This document shows, one piece after another, positions 1 through 9,657 of a stretch of DNA of 14,178 bases. Positions within the stretch are counted from its first letter, which is position 1. Each line of letters begins with the position of its first letter. The notes beneath the pieces were generated by a model. The model searched no databases. It worked only from the letters and a program-made list of their open reading frames with translations, and was not told where the DNA came from. The position numbers and the translations under genes were made by a program. The stretch is taken from assembly GCA_003833135.1 (NCBI GenBank), contig QZLH01000001.1, positions 448,933-463,110 of the forward strand. Direction: 5' to 3'. The DNA is from Oehlia diaphana (Eukaryota > Glomeromycota > Glomeromycetes > Glomerales > Glomeraceae).

Positions 1-87
1 TTAAAAATAATAAAGATTTTCAAAATGAATTATGAATTATCTTTATTATCGTATTATATTATTTAAATTTGTATATACTATATTATA

Positions 88-1734
88 TTACTCAATTATA
101 TTGTTATTAAAGTAATAAAGATCAACCTGTTTTAAATTTTTTACGATTAGTAATTTAACCTGTTTATATAATCTTCTTAATACTTTTAATTCTTCACCCA
201 CTTCACTGAATTCTAGCCCTTGTTCGTATAAAAATCTTATAGTTTCATTTATAGATTTTTTAGTTTCTGCCAAATTAATTTTTTCCAGTGTAAATAAACC
301 AATTTTATCTACATTTTCCTCTTTCTTATTTGCATTTAATACCGTATCAACAATTTCTTCATCAGTAAGTCTACCCTCTGGCATTTCATCCTCAATATAA
401 ACATATTTATACGCATTAATATCATTATTTGGAAGCTGGAAAATTAATATATCAAGGTCATCAATTTCTCTATCAAAACTAAGAAATAAATATACATTAG
501 AAGAATTTCATGCATAATATTCATTTTATTTAATAATAATACCGTACCTATCAGAAATTACTGAATCATAATCTTCAAATTCTTCAAAATCATTTGGTAG
601 GAGAATACCAGTCTTTTTCCAGCAATTTGAGATTGTTTGAGATGACACCATAGACCATGCTTCAGCTGCATTTTGTAAAGCATCATAGATAGTATAATCA
701 GCAAGTTCTTATACAAAACCATCCTGCACATCATCATATGCATTAATTCAATTTTGAATAAAAAGATGCTTGTAATGACACTTAAATGAATGAATAATTC
801 CTGTATCATATGGTTGAAGTTCAGTAGTGGTATTTGGTAGAAGAAATTCCACATTTACATTATCTAATTTTTCTCAAGTTTCGTCTAAAATAATGTGTAC
901 TGACACATTATCAATTAAAAGGAGAATTCTTCAGTTTTTTTGCTTCATTATCCCATTTAGTTTAAGAAGAATTTCATTAAAAATACTAATTTGCATCCAT
1001 GCCTTTTTATTCCAAAAATAATGAACAGGAAGATTTTTGTAGTTGACATTTTTTATAACGTGAGGTGTTTTGTATTTATGAATAAATATAAGGATCATTT
1101 TTTCAGTATCAGTTGTATTTGCACAGCAAAATATTGTAACCCGAGATTTTTCATTCTTATGACCTGATATAAGTGTTCATGCCAAAACTCTAGAAGGTTC
1201 CATTTTCCAGAAAAAACTAGTTTCATCACCATTCCAAATATCTTCAGGATTGTAAGGTGCAAGAAGCTGTTGTAAAGCAAGATGGTCACTTTCTATTGAT
1301 TCAGCAGAAGGTGCACTTGCAGCTTCACCTTGCTTCTTAAACTGGTGTAAATCATGACGTTTCTTAAAGCCACCTAACTATTCCTCTGAATAATAAAAGT
1401 CTTCTATAGACAATTGTTTGGCAAAATAACTTGCCTTTGTCTTTAAGATATTGCCATCAATATCCTGCCTTGTGTTAAGTGCATTATCAACCCAAATACT
1501 CAGCGCATTTTCAAGTTAGGGTCATTTTGGATTACGAAATTTTTTAACGCTTTCTTGTCCTTCTAAAATAGAAAGCCAATGCTCTTTCTCTTGCAAAATA
1601 TCAGTAACTGTTGACTTTTCAATATGATATTGTTGTGCAAGTTCAATATTAGAAATAATTGAATTTTTTTCTTTGATTTCACAAAGTTTCCATTTTTATG
1701 CAGGTGTAAAAATAATCCTTTTCTTTGTTGACAT
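88..1734 (-). pseudogene. Degenerate pogo/Tigger-type transposase with 11 in-frame stops
   Basis: This is the remains of a cut-and-paste transposase of the Tc1/mariner superfamily, pogo/Tigger branch. ATG at 1734 and the terminal stop at 88-90 are exactly 549 codons apart in one frame, so the frame carries no net indel. It is broken by 11 stops (6 TGA, 4 TAA, 1 TAG). Residues about 5-60 form a psq/CENP-B-like helix-turn-helix (LAQQYHIEKSTVTDIL). Residues about 70-140 resemble the second CENP-B-type DNA-binding domain, ending EE*LGGFKKRH, where the stop replaces an expected Trp. All three catalytic aspartates remain: D170 in WNGDETSFFW, D275 in LLLIDNVSVH and D310 in LQPYDTG, giving a DD34D spacing typical of pogo-like enzymes. 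The last 100 residues are an open acidic/basic tail (98 codons from the ATG at 384). No introns are needed. Family assignment is firm; the protein cannot be made full length. Confidence 0.93.
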
Positions 1735-1854
1735 ATTGCCATGTATTAATATTGGGTTTTTTAAACAGATTTTTCTGTATTCCAATGAAGAAAAAGATTA
1801 TTCGCGTAAATGATTATCTGTGACTACAATATATCAATTTTTAATTTACATGAT

Positions 1855-2045
1855 CATTCGGTATATCAAATATGTGGCTAATATATTTGATTAACAAATA
1901 CAAGTTCGGATGTGATATATAGCATTTTACTATATAATTTCGTTATATTCAGTGTAATTAAATATATGAAAATCAGTTCTGCACTATTTGGTTCGATATA
2001 ATAAATTTTCGGTATATCCAGGTTCGTTATAACCAGTGGTGACTG
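1855..2045. repeat. Tigger right terminal repeat with iterated subterminal motifs
   Basis: Between about 1855 and 2045 a TTCG(G/T/A)TAT-like motif recurs: near 1858 (TTCGGTATAT), 1947 (TTCGTTATA), 1991 (TTCGATATA), 2009 (TTCGGTATAT) and 2025 (TTCGTTATAA), with a looser copy near 1904. The outermost copy runs into the terminus at 2045. Iterated subterminal motifs are commonly transposase-binding sites in pogo/Tigger elements; that role is inferred here. This leader is also where a promoter for the minus-strand transposase would lie. Confidence 0.6.
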
Positions 2046-2047
2046 TA

Positions 2048-3134
2048 TATATAGTATATTCGATATTATATATTAAATTTTACCTTGTGACACCTACCGC
2101 CTATAAGATAAAAATTTACCTTATATTACCACTGACGTAGTGCTAAGTTCTTAAAATAACATTGCTTGGTTAAAACAAAAATTATAACAAAATTTAAAAT
2201 TTCTTACTAAAATTTTAATTTGCGATAGTTTCCCTAAATTATTTATTTAAAATAATTAATTTTGCACTTTTTACTCATAAGAAAAAGGCTAAAAGAATGT
2301 GTTATATATTTTTGCTGACGAAATATATTTTTATTAATTTTTAACTACGGAATTCTGGACTTTTTTTAAATCTTATTAAAAATTACAGCTATTTATAAAA
2401 ATTAAGAAAATCATTTCTATTATTTACTATCTTTTCTTATTAAAAATTTTGAAGATCTAAAAAAAATTCATTATTGTGTGACTATCTCGTGACTAAATTA
2501 AACTAAACTATAAATAAAATTATTCTAAAAATAAATAACTATAAATAATATTATGTAACTATATTCTACCATTTCTTTTAACTATTCTGGTTAAATATTA
2601 TTCCTTCGGTTAAATGTTTATCCATCGGTTAATTATTTATCCGTCAATTAATTTTCGGTTATTACAACCTTGTAAAATCAGAAACCTTAGAAACTTACTA
2701 TGAAAATTTACTATACGCATCCAGTAACCTGTTTTAATTTTAACTTATAATACTGGTAACCTTTATTTAATCTATATTTAATTTTACCTTACCCTATTAA
2801 GAGACCTATAATAACAAATTATTATGAAATTTACCTTATATTTCCAGAGACCTATATATAAAGTAAGCGAGGTCTTAGTAATATTATAAAAACTATTATA
2901 TAGCTTTAAAATTTTTAAGCAATATTTTTGAATATGAAAAAAGCTTTTGACAAGTGATTTATTATCAAAGACTTCATCAGATTTTTTTAGTAAAATAAAT
3001 TTCATACTAACAGACTGACATTTTTAAGATACTAAAAGATATTATTAAAAAACATGTAATAATTTTATAATATCTTAAGTATCTCTATAAAAACTATTTT
3101 TAGAATACTTTCATTTGTTTACTAAAATGATATA
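2048..3134. other. AT-rich non-coding stretch with a dispersed TTTACCTT...ACCTATA repeat
   Basis: No credible coding region is seen. A loose unit beginning TTTACCTT and ending ACCTATA occurs around 2079-2105, 2782-2810 and 2829-2856, and again near 3517-3545. The two copies at 2782 and 2829 are the most alike, both ending GAGACCTATA. This could be a worn subterminal array of a non-autonomous transposon. A minus-strand open frame at 2784-3005 has no recognisable features and looks like chance in AT-rich DNA. Confidence 0.35.
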
Positions 3135-3143
3135 AACACTATA

Positions 3144-3312
3144 CATGCTGCTCAAATTATTTTAGGATGCTACAATTATAATTTAGAATGCCGTAATTCA
3201 TTCAGTTTATATATAATTTACTATGTAAAGTGCCAAAATAATTTGGGATGCCATAATTGAATTTGGAATTTTACTTATAATTATGGCAGCCCAAAATAAT
3301 TTGGGTAGTATG
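3144..3312. mobile_element. 169-bp MITE with about 37-bp terminal inverted repeats, TA-flanked
   Basis: The left arm begins CATGCTGCTCAAATTATTTT at 3144. The reverse complement of the right arm begins CATACTACCCAAATTATTTT at 3312. The arms stay similar for about 37 bp, ending in a shared AATTATAA (left arm to about 3181, right arm from about 3275). Both ends abut TA (3142-3143 and 3313-3314), consistent with a Tc1/mariner-type target duplication. A further internal copy of the arm core lies at about 3231-3262 (CAAAATAATTTGGGATGCC), so the element is partly self-repetitive. It has no coding capacity. Class is inferred from the TA duplication; the mobilising transposase is unknown. Confidence 0.75.
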
Positions 3313-3592
3313 TATAATAAACACAACTTCTTAAATCTCCTTTAGAACCTCATTTACTATTAAGATATATCACCGGTAAAAATTTTACTTTTATATAAAT
3401 TTTACCTTAGAATTTGCTTAAATTCTATTAGTTAATTAACTAAAAAGAAAAAAATTATAATAATGTAATGTAAAATTTTCTTTTATAATAAAATCTACAA
3501 AGAATTTTATATGTAAATCTTACCTTAGACTATAAGGTGACCTATCTTAATAGGATCTCAGATAATTATAATAAAGATCATATATATAATTT

Positions 3593-3700
3593 TGCATTTT
3601 TAATAGAAAAGTCATATGAAAAATGAGTATTTTAAGAAAAAGTTACAATATAATTTCAGATAAAATTTTAAGGTCACATGTGATTTTTCTAATAAAAGCA
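3593..3700. repeat. Imperfect inverted repeat (hairpin)
   Basis: The left arm at 3593-3620 (starting TGCATTTTTAATAGAAAA) pairs with the right arm at 3673-3700, whose reverse complement starts TGCTTTTATTAGAAAAA. Identity over about 27 bp is partial, with a spacer of about 52 bp. It may be a decayed MITE end pair or a chance AT-rich hairpin. No target duplication was recognised. Confidence 0.4.
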
Positions 3701-3834
3701 TATATTTGAAAAATATTATATGCAGTATTACATCAATTTTCAATATACAGTATATAGTAAATAAGAAAAATACATTTTAAATTAAATAAATTTACCATAA
3801 TATAAATCTTATTTTATGTGATAAATTTACCGCA

Positions 3835-4051
3835 ATGTATCAAATTTACTTATTTGCTTTAGCTCAAAATGATGGTACAAAAACTGGAAATTTAAGAACT
3901 AAAAGATGGCAAAATAGAATTTGTTTAGAAGATATCAAAATGTCCCAGGTAAAATTTATGGTTATTATTTACAAATTTATATTAATTTATAATTTGTAAT
4001 TTATAATTTATTTAGCTTTACCAAGCATTAGTGTTGCAAATGTTACTTTAG
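3835..4051 (+). CDS. Possible short two-exon ORF or gene fragment, unidentified
   Basis: I do not recognise this product. ATG at 3835 opens 38 codons (to 3948) with ordinary amino-acid composition, including NDGTKTGNLRTKRWQNRICL, unlike the poly-Ile/Lys/Asn readings of nearby DNA. It ends CAG|GTAAAA, a good donor. A TTTAG acceptor at 4011-4015 defines a 67-bp intron, the size seen in the MULE-like gene. The second exon continues in phase as LYQALVLQMLL before a TAG at 4049-4051. Dropping one base there would extend the frame as LEKFCQSW to a TAA near 4074, so the end may be frameshifted. It could be a real tiny gene, a gene fragment captured by a transposon, or chance. Confidence 0.3.
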
Positions 4052-4079
4052 AAAAATTTTGCCAATCATGGTAAATTAT

Positions 4080-5020
4080 GCAATTACACTTTTGGGATTA
4101 TAAATTTGTTTTGTTCAATTTTTGGCTATGTATCATAAATTAATAAATTATCATTTTTATGTTAATAGTACTAGTTGTATTGATTCACTTTCTTATATTT
4201 CAATACATGTTTATATAGAAAGATTTCAAATATTTATGAATGTTTTCCAATAGATGAACTGAGATATGTTTTATTTTCACATATTTCTAGTCATTTAATC
4301 ATTTATTATTTAGAAAATTGCAAAAATTTTTACTGAAAATATGGGATTTTTACAAAGAAATGGCAATCTATAATTTAATTCAGTTATAGATAAATTACAA
4401 TTAATTATTGCTACAAAGTCAATTAATAATAATGCTGAATAAATTTAATATGAAATATAGTATTTCTTGTAAAAAAAAAAAATATTATTAAAGTCATATA
4501 ATAAAAAAGGATATTTTTAATACATATAAAGGTCATATAATAAAAATATATATCAAAATGGCAAAATTACGTATATTTCATTAAATTTTTAATTAGTACT
4601 GCAGATATAACCTCTATTATAATTATTTGAAATCCTATCTTAATAGTAGGCAGAATTCTTTTTCTTCTTTGCCAGATATTTATTTTTCTCAGCTGGCCTT
4701 TTTTATATCAAGTTATATGATTTCTGATTAGAAAATTTACAAATAATTTTGGATTAAAACATGTATAAAATTAGACATGTTTTTAAGAGTTTTTCAAAAT
4801 CTACTGGCTAACTAATGACATAAAACATAACTTCTATTTTTAGTTTAACTTCAGAATAGATAACTGGTTATAGAAATTTAATGGCTTATTCAGTATAATG
4901 TATGGCCAAAGTTAATATGATTATTATTTAATATTTGAAATTATAAATCTTTTATAATAAATATTAAAGTAAAATTTTTAAAATTACTTGGGTATTTTTT
5001 CTTTTATTAAAATATCATAT
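4080..5020. other. AT-rich non-coding stretch
   Basis: No coding region, RNA gene or clear element end was found. A short direct repeat, TCATATAATAAAAA, occurs near 4494 and 4533. A poly-A run lies near 4471-4482. Confidence 0.5.
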
Positions 5021-5022
5021 AC

Positions 5023-5250
5023 AGTCAGCTCTCGTTATAATGAATTTTAATATAACAAATTATTTGGTATAACGAATCTTTAGTGTTGTATCAATTTTAA
5101 TATATAAAAAAATTTTGCTATAACGAATATTAATAATTAGTTGCTGTATACCGTTTAACGAAGTAAGTCTATAAACTGTACATAATAAAATGACTCTTTT
5201 TATACTGAATTTCTTTTTATAATAAACTTTTTTTAAATACAACAAAGATA
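5023..5250 (+). repeat. pogo/Tigger-type terminal region, apparently a truncated element
   Basis: After a TA, the sequence CAGTCAGCTCTCGTTATAA starts at about 5023. It shares the CAGTC(A) start and the CGTTATAA core with the terminus at 2045, but in the opposite orientation and with a different body, so it belongs to a related rather than the same element. TATAACGAAT and TATAACAAAT-like motifs repeat inward (near 5050, 5070 and 5120, with a looser copy near 5155), matching the subterminal pattern of this superfamily. No inverted partner is seen to 6240. A degenerate same-orientation sequence, CTGTCACCACTATAA, lies near 5446. A minus-strand open frame at 5060-5245 is this repeat read in translation. 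Confidence 0.5.
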
Positions 5251-6240
5251 TTTTGTATAATATATGTTGTACTTAATATAAAAAATCATAATATATCATA
5301 ATATTTTAAACCAATTAAAATTAAGTGTTATATTTGAATTATATGATGGTGAATTTTTATAATAATACTTAGAGGTTAAATAATTAATGGGAAGGCCAAC
5401 TTTAAATTACATAGACTGATTAATATAAATAACTAGAACTGTTATCTGTCACCACTATAAATTGGTTATACAATCAAAATCTACTATAAAATTGCACAAA
5501 TTTTTTACTTTTTTTTTATTTTTTAATGTATATGTATAGAAAAGTAACTGATTTCAGAAGTCAAAGTTATATATACTAGCTCTATATAGGCAAAGTTTTT
5601 TTATTAAAATTAGACTACTGGTTGCTTTATTTTTAATTTATATGTTTTTTGCTTTTTTATATAAAAAGTTAAAATTACATCCTTTTTTTTCAAAATTTTA
5701 ATAAGTATATACTAAATATTTTTATGTGAAACGGTTTAAAATAGCCTTTTCTTCTTTTATTATGTATTATTTTTAAGTGTATAACAGTGAACAGTCAACA
5801 GAAATATCATTTCACGTGTCGATCACTAATTAAAAATTGATTGGCAAATAAAATACCTAAATAGTCATGATTAATACGTGATTTTTTTTTTATGCAACGT
5901 GGCAAAAATTTTAACAAACCTTTTTTTTATATTTTTGTCTACACTCTTCAATGTTTTTTTTCATAATACAATACTTTTACAAAAAACTTTATTATAGCTG
6001 CTTTTCTCCTATTTTTTTGATTATATCTTCCAAATGCAACCCTTAAACAAATGTTAAACTTTATTTTATATTACTAATTATATGTAATTTTTTACGCCCG
6101 ATCAAGTTACTTAAGCATAAAAAGGTGATTGGGATAGTAATTTTTATGACAATTGCAGATTTTTTGGTTTATTGCAATAATATTAGTTAAATTAAGCGTA
6201 TAACTAATACAAATAAATATTTTTTTATTAGAAAAAAAGC
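5251..6240. other. AT-rich intergenic stretch
   Basis: Nothing coding is supported. Poly-T runs of 8-10 bases are frequent (for example near 5509, 5882 and 5954). A 19-base sequence starting AAATGCAACCC at 6032 recurs with one mismatch at 9754, on the far side of the neighbouring pseudogene. The last part, to about 6240, is probably the 3' flank of that minus-strand gene. Confidence 0.4.
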
Positions 6241-6277
6241 ACATTTTATTTGTCGTTATGATAATTCCACCACTCCC

Positions 6278-9200
6278 TTACATTTCTAACAAATGTTCAC
6301 AAACAAAAGAAATAGCATCGTCTGGCAGTTTATCTTTATATACTTTTAATGCAGAAAGTATTTCCATCTCCTCCTTAGTAGTTCGATGCTTTTTTTGTTT
6401 AAGTTGTGGATTGGTCGTATCAGGTAGGTAGTTTTCATTCAAAATTTTATCTGTATCTCTTTGTTATGATTGCAAAGACATGGTAACAGATTGATTGATT
6501 GGTTTTTTTTGGTTATTGTAATCTTTTACTTTCGTTCTAACCACTTCTACCGCTCTTCTACCTTTAGTATTTCTATTTTCTATCTTTAAAACTTCCTGTT
6601 GATATATTCCTTTAATTCTTTCTAATCCATTTGGATAGTATGCAATAAGACGATCAAGTCCCTCCTGATGAATTTCTGTAGGTTTATATTTTTGAAATAA
6701 TTGGTGGGATAATGAATTATCCATTTCAAATATTTCTACTAGATCGTTAACAAGCTTCCATAAGGACTCTTGGCGTGATTTAATTGCCCTTTCACTATGT
6801 GAAATTGAATTATCATTAAGATACTCACTCATTAAAAGATCTATTCTTTCTCTTTCACTTTGGGATGCTTTTATTTGATTTTTAAGATTTTTTTTGTCAA
6901 TAACATTTCCACTTATATTTCCTTTGATAAACCTTACTCCAAATGTCTCAAGGGTCTCGTCAAATCTAAAACAAACGTGATGTAGACTACCATCAATATC
7001 ATGTGGAATTTTGAAAGCACTACAATGATTTAATTTTTATTCTAATTGGGAATGAGCTGCTATAGTGGCAAGAAAATGTGCAATAGCCGTTGTATAGTTT
7101 GATTTTGCCACATTTGCATAAAGGGGTCCAGCTGCAGATAATGAATTTCGTTATAATCCAAAATTTTTAACATGCATTCCCATCCGATGAGCTTTCCAAA
7201 TTCCAGCCCATTTATAATACAAATACCAGATCTGAATACAAGTGAGATATAAATATATAAGTTTTTTTAGAAAAAAAAGTGTCTGTATTATTAATTTAAT
7301 AAAATGATTACCTTAAGACAAATGTGCTTATTTTTTTTATTTCAGAAAATAATATTTCTTTTTTATTAACGTATATATTTATTGCTACTCCTACTGCCAC
7401 CCATATAAGATCTAATACCCGTGCTGTTGAGCGATAATCTATTGCAGATTCAAACTTATCTAAAAAATGAACACCTAAACAGGATGCTAGACTTAATAGT
7501 CCATAACTAGAGAATAGTACCAATAATACTAAACAAAAGTCCTTGGATGTATGCCACTGACCTAAAAGAGGTCTTATATATGGCCATTTTTCTTGACATT
7601 GCTTCATCTGCTACAATATCTAGAAAAGAATCACTTTTCATTGCGAAATCTTTCTTGTACATTTCAGCAACATGGAATATTTTTTTATCTGAATTTGGAT
7701 TTGATCCTAATTCTAGGATTACAATATTAGAAGATTCACCACAAGATCCATAATCTAACTTATTAAGTATTTCATGTTTAATTGTTTCTGCATTGAAATT
7801 TGTATTATATGTGAATTCTTCATTAATTTTTTTAAAATTTAACAATTTACATATGATTTGTTGAAATATTGTTAATGTATTCTCAACACCCTGATTCATT
7901 CTGAATAATAAGGTTTCAGCAATTAATTCAATAACCTATTCTGGACCAGTTTTTACTTCAATTGGCAACTGAATTTGAAAAGCCATTATCGTAAATATTA
8001 CCAAATTTGAAGGTTTTTTCTTTAAAATCGATATTATCGATGATAGCTAAATTCCAAATATTATTTCCTTTAATTAGATGTTTTGATGGATCTGTTATAT
8101 CTATTCTAATTTTTGCAAGTTATCATTCACGTCGATTTGTATGAGATATTACATGGCAAACTTTCAATAATTGTCAAAAATAGTCTAATAATCGTGACAT
8201 ATGACTAAAACTAGCTAAAATTTAGGGTAGCCAAACTTTCAATTGAGGAAAAGCTAGATTTAATAATATTGATGTTATAAATGTTACAGTTTTTGTTATT
8301 TCTTCTGGAATTATAATTTTTGGTAATTTGTAATATTTTTTTCGTTTAATATTGCATACTTTCATCTTTTTCTGATATAATTCATTAATCATTCCAGAAA
8401 AAAAATCATTCAAAAATTTTGGGAAAGCATTATAATATTCTTGAATAGTTTGTGGAGATTCTATAGCAGATTTTTTGAATAGATATTTAATTGTGAGTCC
8501 CATAAGTTTTGTTCTAATATACATCCAAATTCCTGTTAAAAAAATAAAAAATAATTAAAATTAAAAATATTTTTTTTTTAAAAAAAAAAAAATAAGAAAT
8601 ATTTGCCTTATAATTATTAATTTCATTTTTTTTAACTTCTTTTTCTTTATAAATTTTTATAAAAAGTAATTTTATCATAAATAAAGTAAGAGGTTTATCA
8701 AGAATAATTTTTTCTTGTTCTTCATAATTTATTGATGTTCTAGTTATTGGAATCAGAATTGTGGTATCAAAATCATCATTAGATGCTAATGAACGAAGAA
8801 TTTCAAAAGTTTTAACAAAATATTTTTTTTAATTTCATTATTACCCATTTGTGTAATTTTTATTAATAAATTTCCTATAAATTCAAGTCCTTTTGTTATA
8901 TCACCTTCATGTAACTTTTTGGTAATACACGTTGTTGCGCTCTTTCCTCTAACTCCAGAGCGGTGGTGAATATGCCCTCCTAAATTTTCATAGCATATGC
9001 AACAAATGCTTTGAGATCTTTTAATATTCTCATAAGCTCGATTACATAAATTTGGATATGATTGTAATGCCTCACACTTATATTGTCTAATACATGGTAC
9101 TTGAATATTTTTCTTATTTAAATACCAAGAATGTATAGCGCATCCTGCACCTCTGGAAAGAAAGTTACATATTTATTGCAAGAAATACATCGACGCCATT

Positions 9201-9657
9201 GAATAATTCCTTTATTAAAATCCTTAATTTTTTTACTTGATGATTGATGTAAATATTTATTGTCAAATTAAAAATGTGAATCACATACTCCTAACTTTGA
9301 TAAAATACTATCAACCTTTTTAATAGCATCCCTATCAACTTGCCATGTGCCAATTAAATTGTGAAGTTGTCTTAATTTACCTGTTCCTTTACATCACCAA
9401 AAATTTCCCTCCATGTAATCAATAATTACACATAATATAAATTTTTGTTGTTCTAAATCATCTATAACTTTATCCATTTCATCACAAATTTCGTGTTCTT
9501 TGATTTTCTCATCAATATCCTCAAGTTCTTTGAAGTCTAAGTCACTAAAGGCATTAGTATTATCAGTATTATCATTAATATAATTTATTATTTCATTAAA
9601 CTTTAGTGAAACTCTTTCAGACTCACTAATTTCGTCAAAACTTTCTTCTTCTGACAT
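6278..9657 (-). pseudogene. Decayed multi-exon gene, unidentified Cys/His-cluster family, probably mobile
   Basis: I cannot name the family. From ATG 9657 the product reads as: an acidic N-terminus of about 85 residues; KGTGKLRQLHNLIGTWQ; a Cys/His-rich block (RRCISCNKY, FFPRGAGCAIH, SICCICYENLGGHIHHRSG) that suggests zinc binding; a basic segment ending at TAA 8222; a middle region with NIWNLAIIDNIDFKEKTFKF, QWHTSKDF and the hydrophobic LVLLVLFSSYGLLSLAS; NYTTAIAHFLATIAAH; and a Lys/Arg-rich tail (KHRTTKEEMEILSAL). An intron at 7232-7311 is clear; another at 8533-8606 would need a GC donor. Breaks include stops near 9394, 9268, 8222, 8174, 8123, 7936, 7151, 7037, 6464 and 6278, frame changes near 9155, 8826, 7600 and 7335, and a probable deletion near 7988. 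A link to DUF6589/KDZ-like transposon proteins is a weak guess from layout. Confidence 0.72.
8563..8600. repeat. T-run/A-run tract inside a predicted intron
   Basis: A run of about 10 T followed by about 13 A (8570-8592) can fold on itself. It lies inside the predicted 74-bp intron of the unidentified pseudogene. Such tracts are prone to sequencing and replication slippage. Confidence 0.6.

Larger units (their letters stand above)
1..2045 (-). mobile_element. pogo/Tigger-like DNA transposon, left end off-window
   Basis: The element includes the transposase pseudogene at 88-1734 and about 310 bp upstream of it (its 5' side, on the right in this window). The right boundary is placed at 2045: read on the minus strand it starts CAGTCACCACTGG and is followed outward by TA (2046-2047), the expected target duplication. 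No matching terminus is present between 1 and 87, so the left end is outside the window or lost. The boundary is inferred from the CAGT start, the TA and the subterminal repeats, without a paired end to confirm it. Confidence 0.75.

Noticed and set aside
558..1289. Minus-strand open frames at 558-854 and 1095-1289, and plus-strand frame 827-1021
   Set aside because: They are out-of-frame shadows of the Tigger transposase, whose true frame carries all conserved motifs.
88..1734. Stop codon reassignment as an explanation for the 11 in-frame stops
   Set aside because: All three stop codons occur inside the frame, and the other two pseudogenes carry separate frameshifts, so ordinary decay explains it better.
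5060..5245. Minus-strand 61-codon open frame
   Set aside because: It is the translation of the pogo-type terminal region with its TATAACGAA repeats.
7308..7607. Hydrophobic stretch in the unidentified gene as evidence of a membrane protein
   Set aside because: LVLLVLFSSYGLLSLAS is one segment within a larger folded-looking domain, with no signal peptide and no second clear segment; a buried core helix is as likely.
7547..7753. Plus-strand open frame of 68 codons
   Set aside because: It is antisense to the well-formed VAEMYKKDFAMKSDSF-type frame of the unidentified pseudogene.
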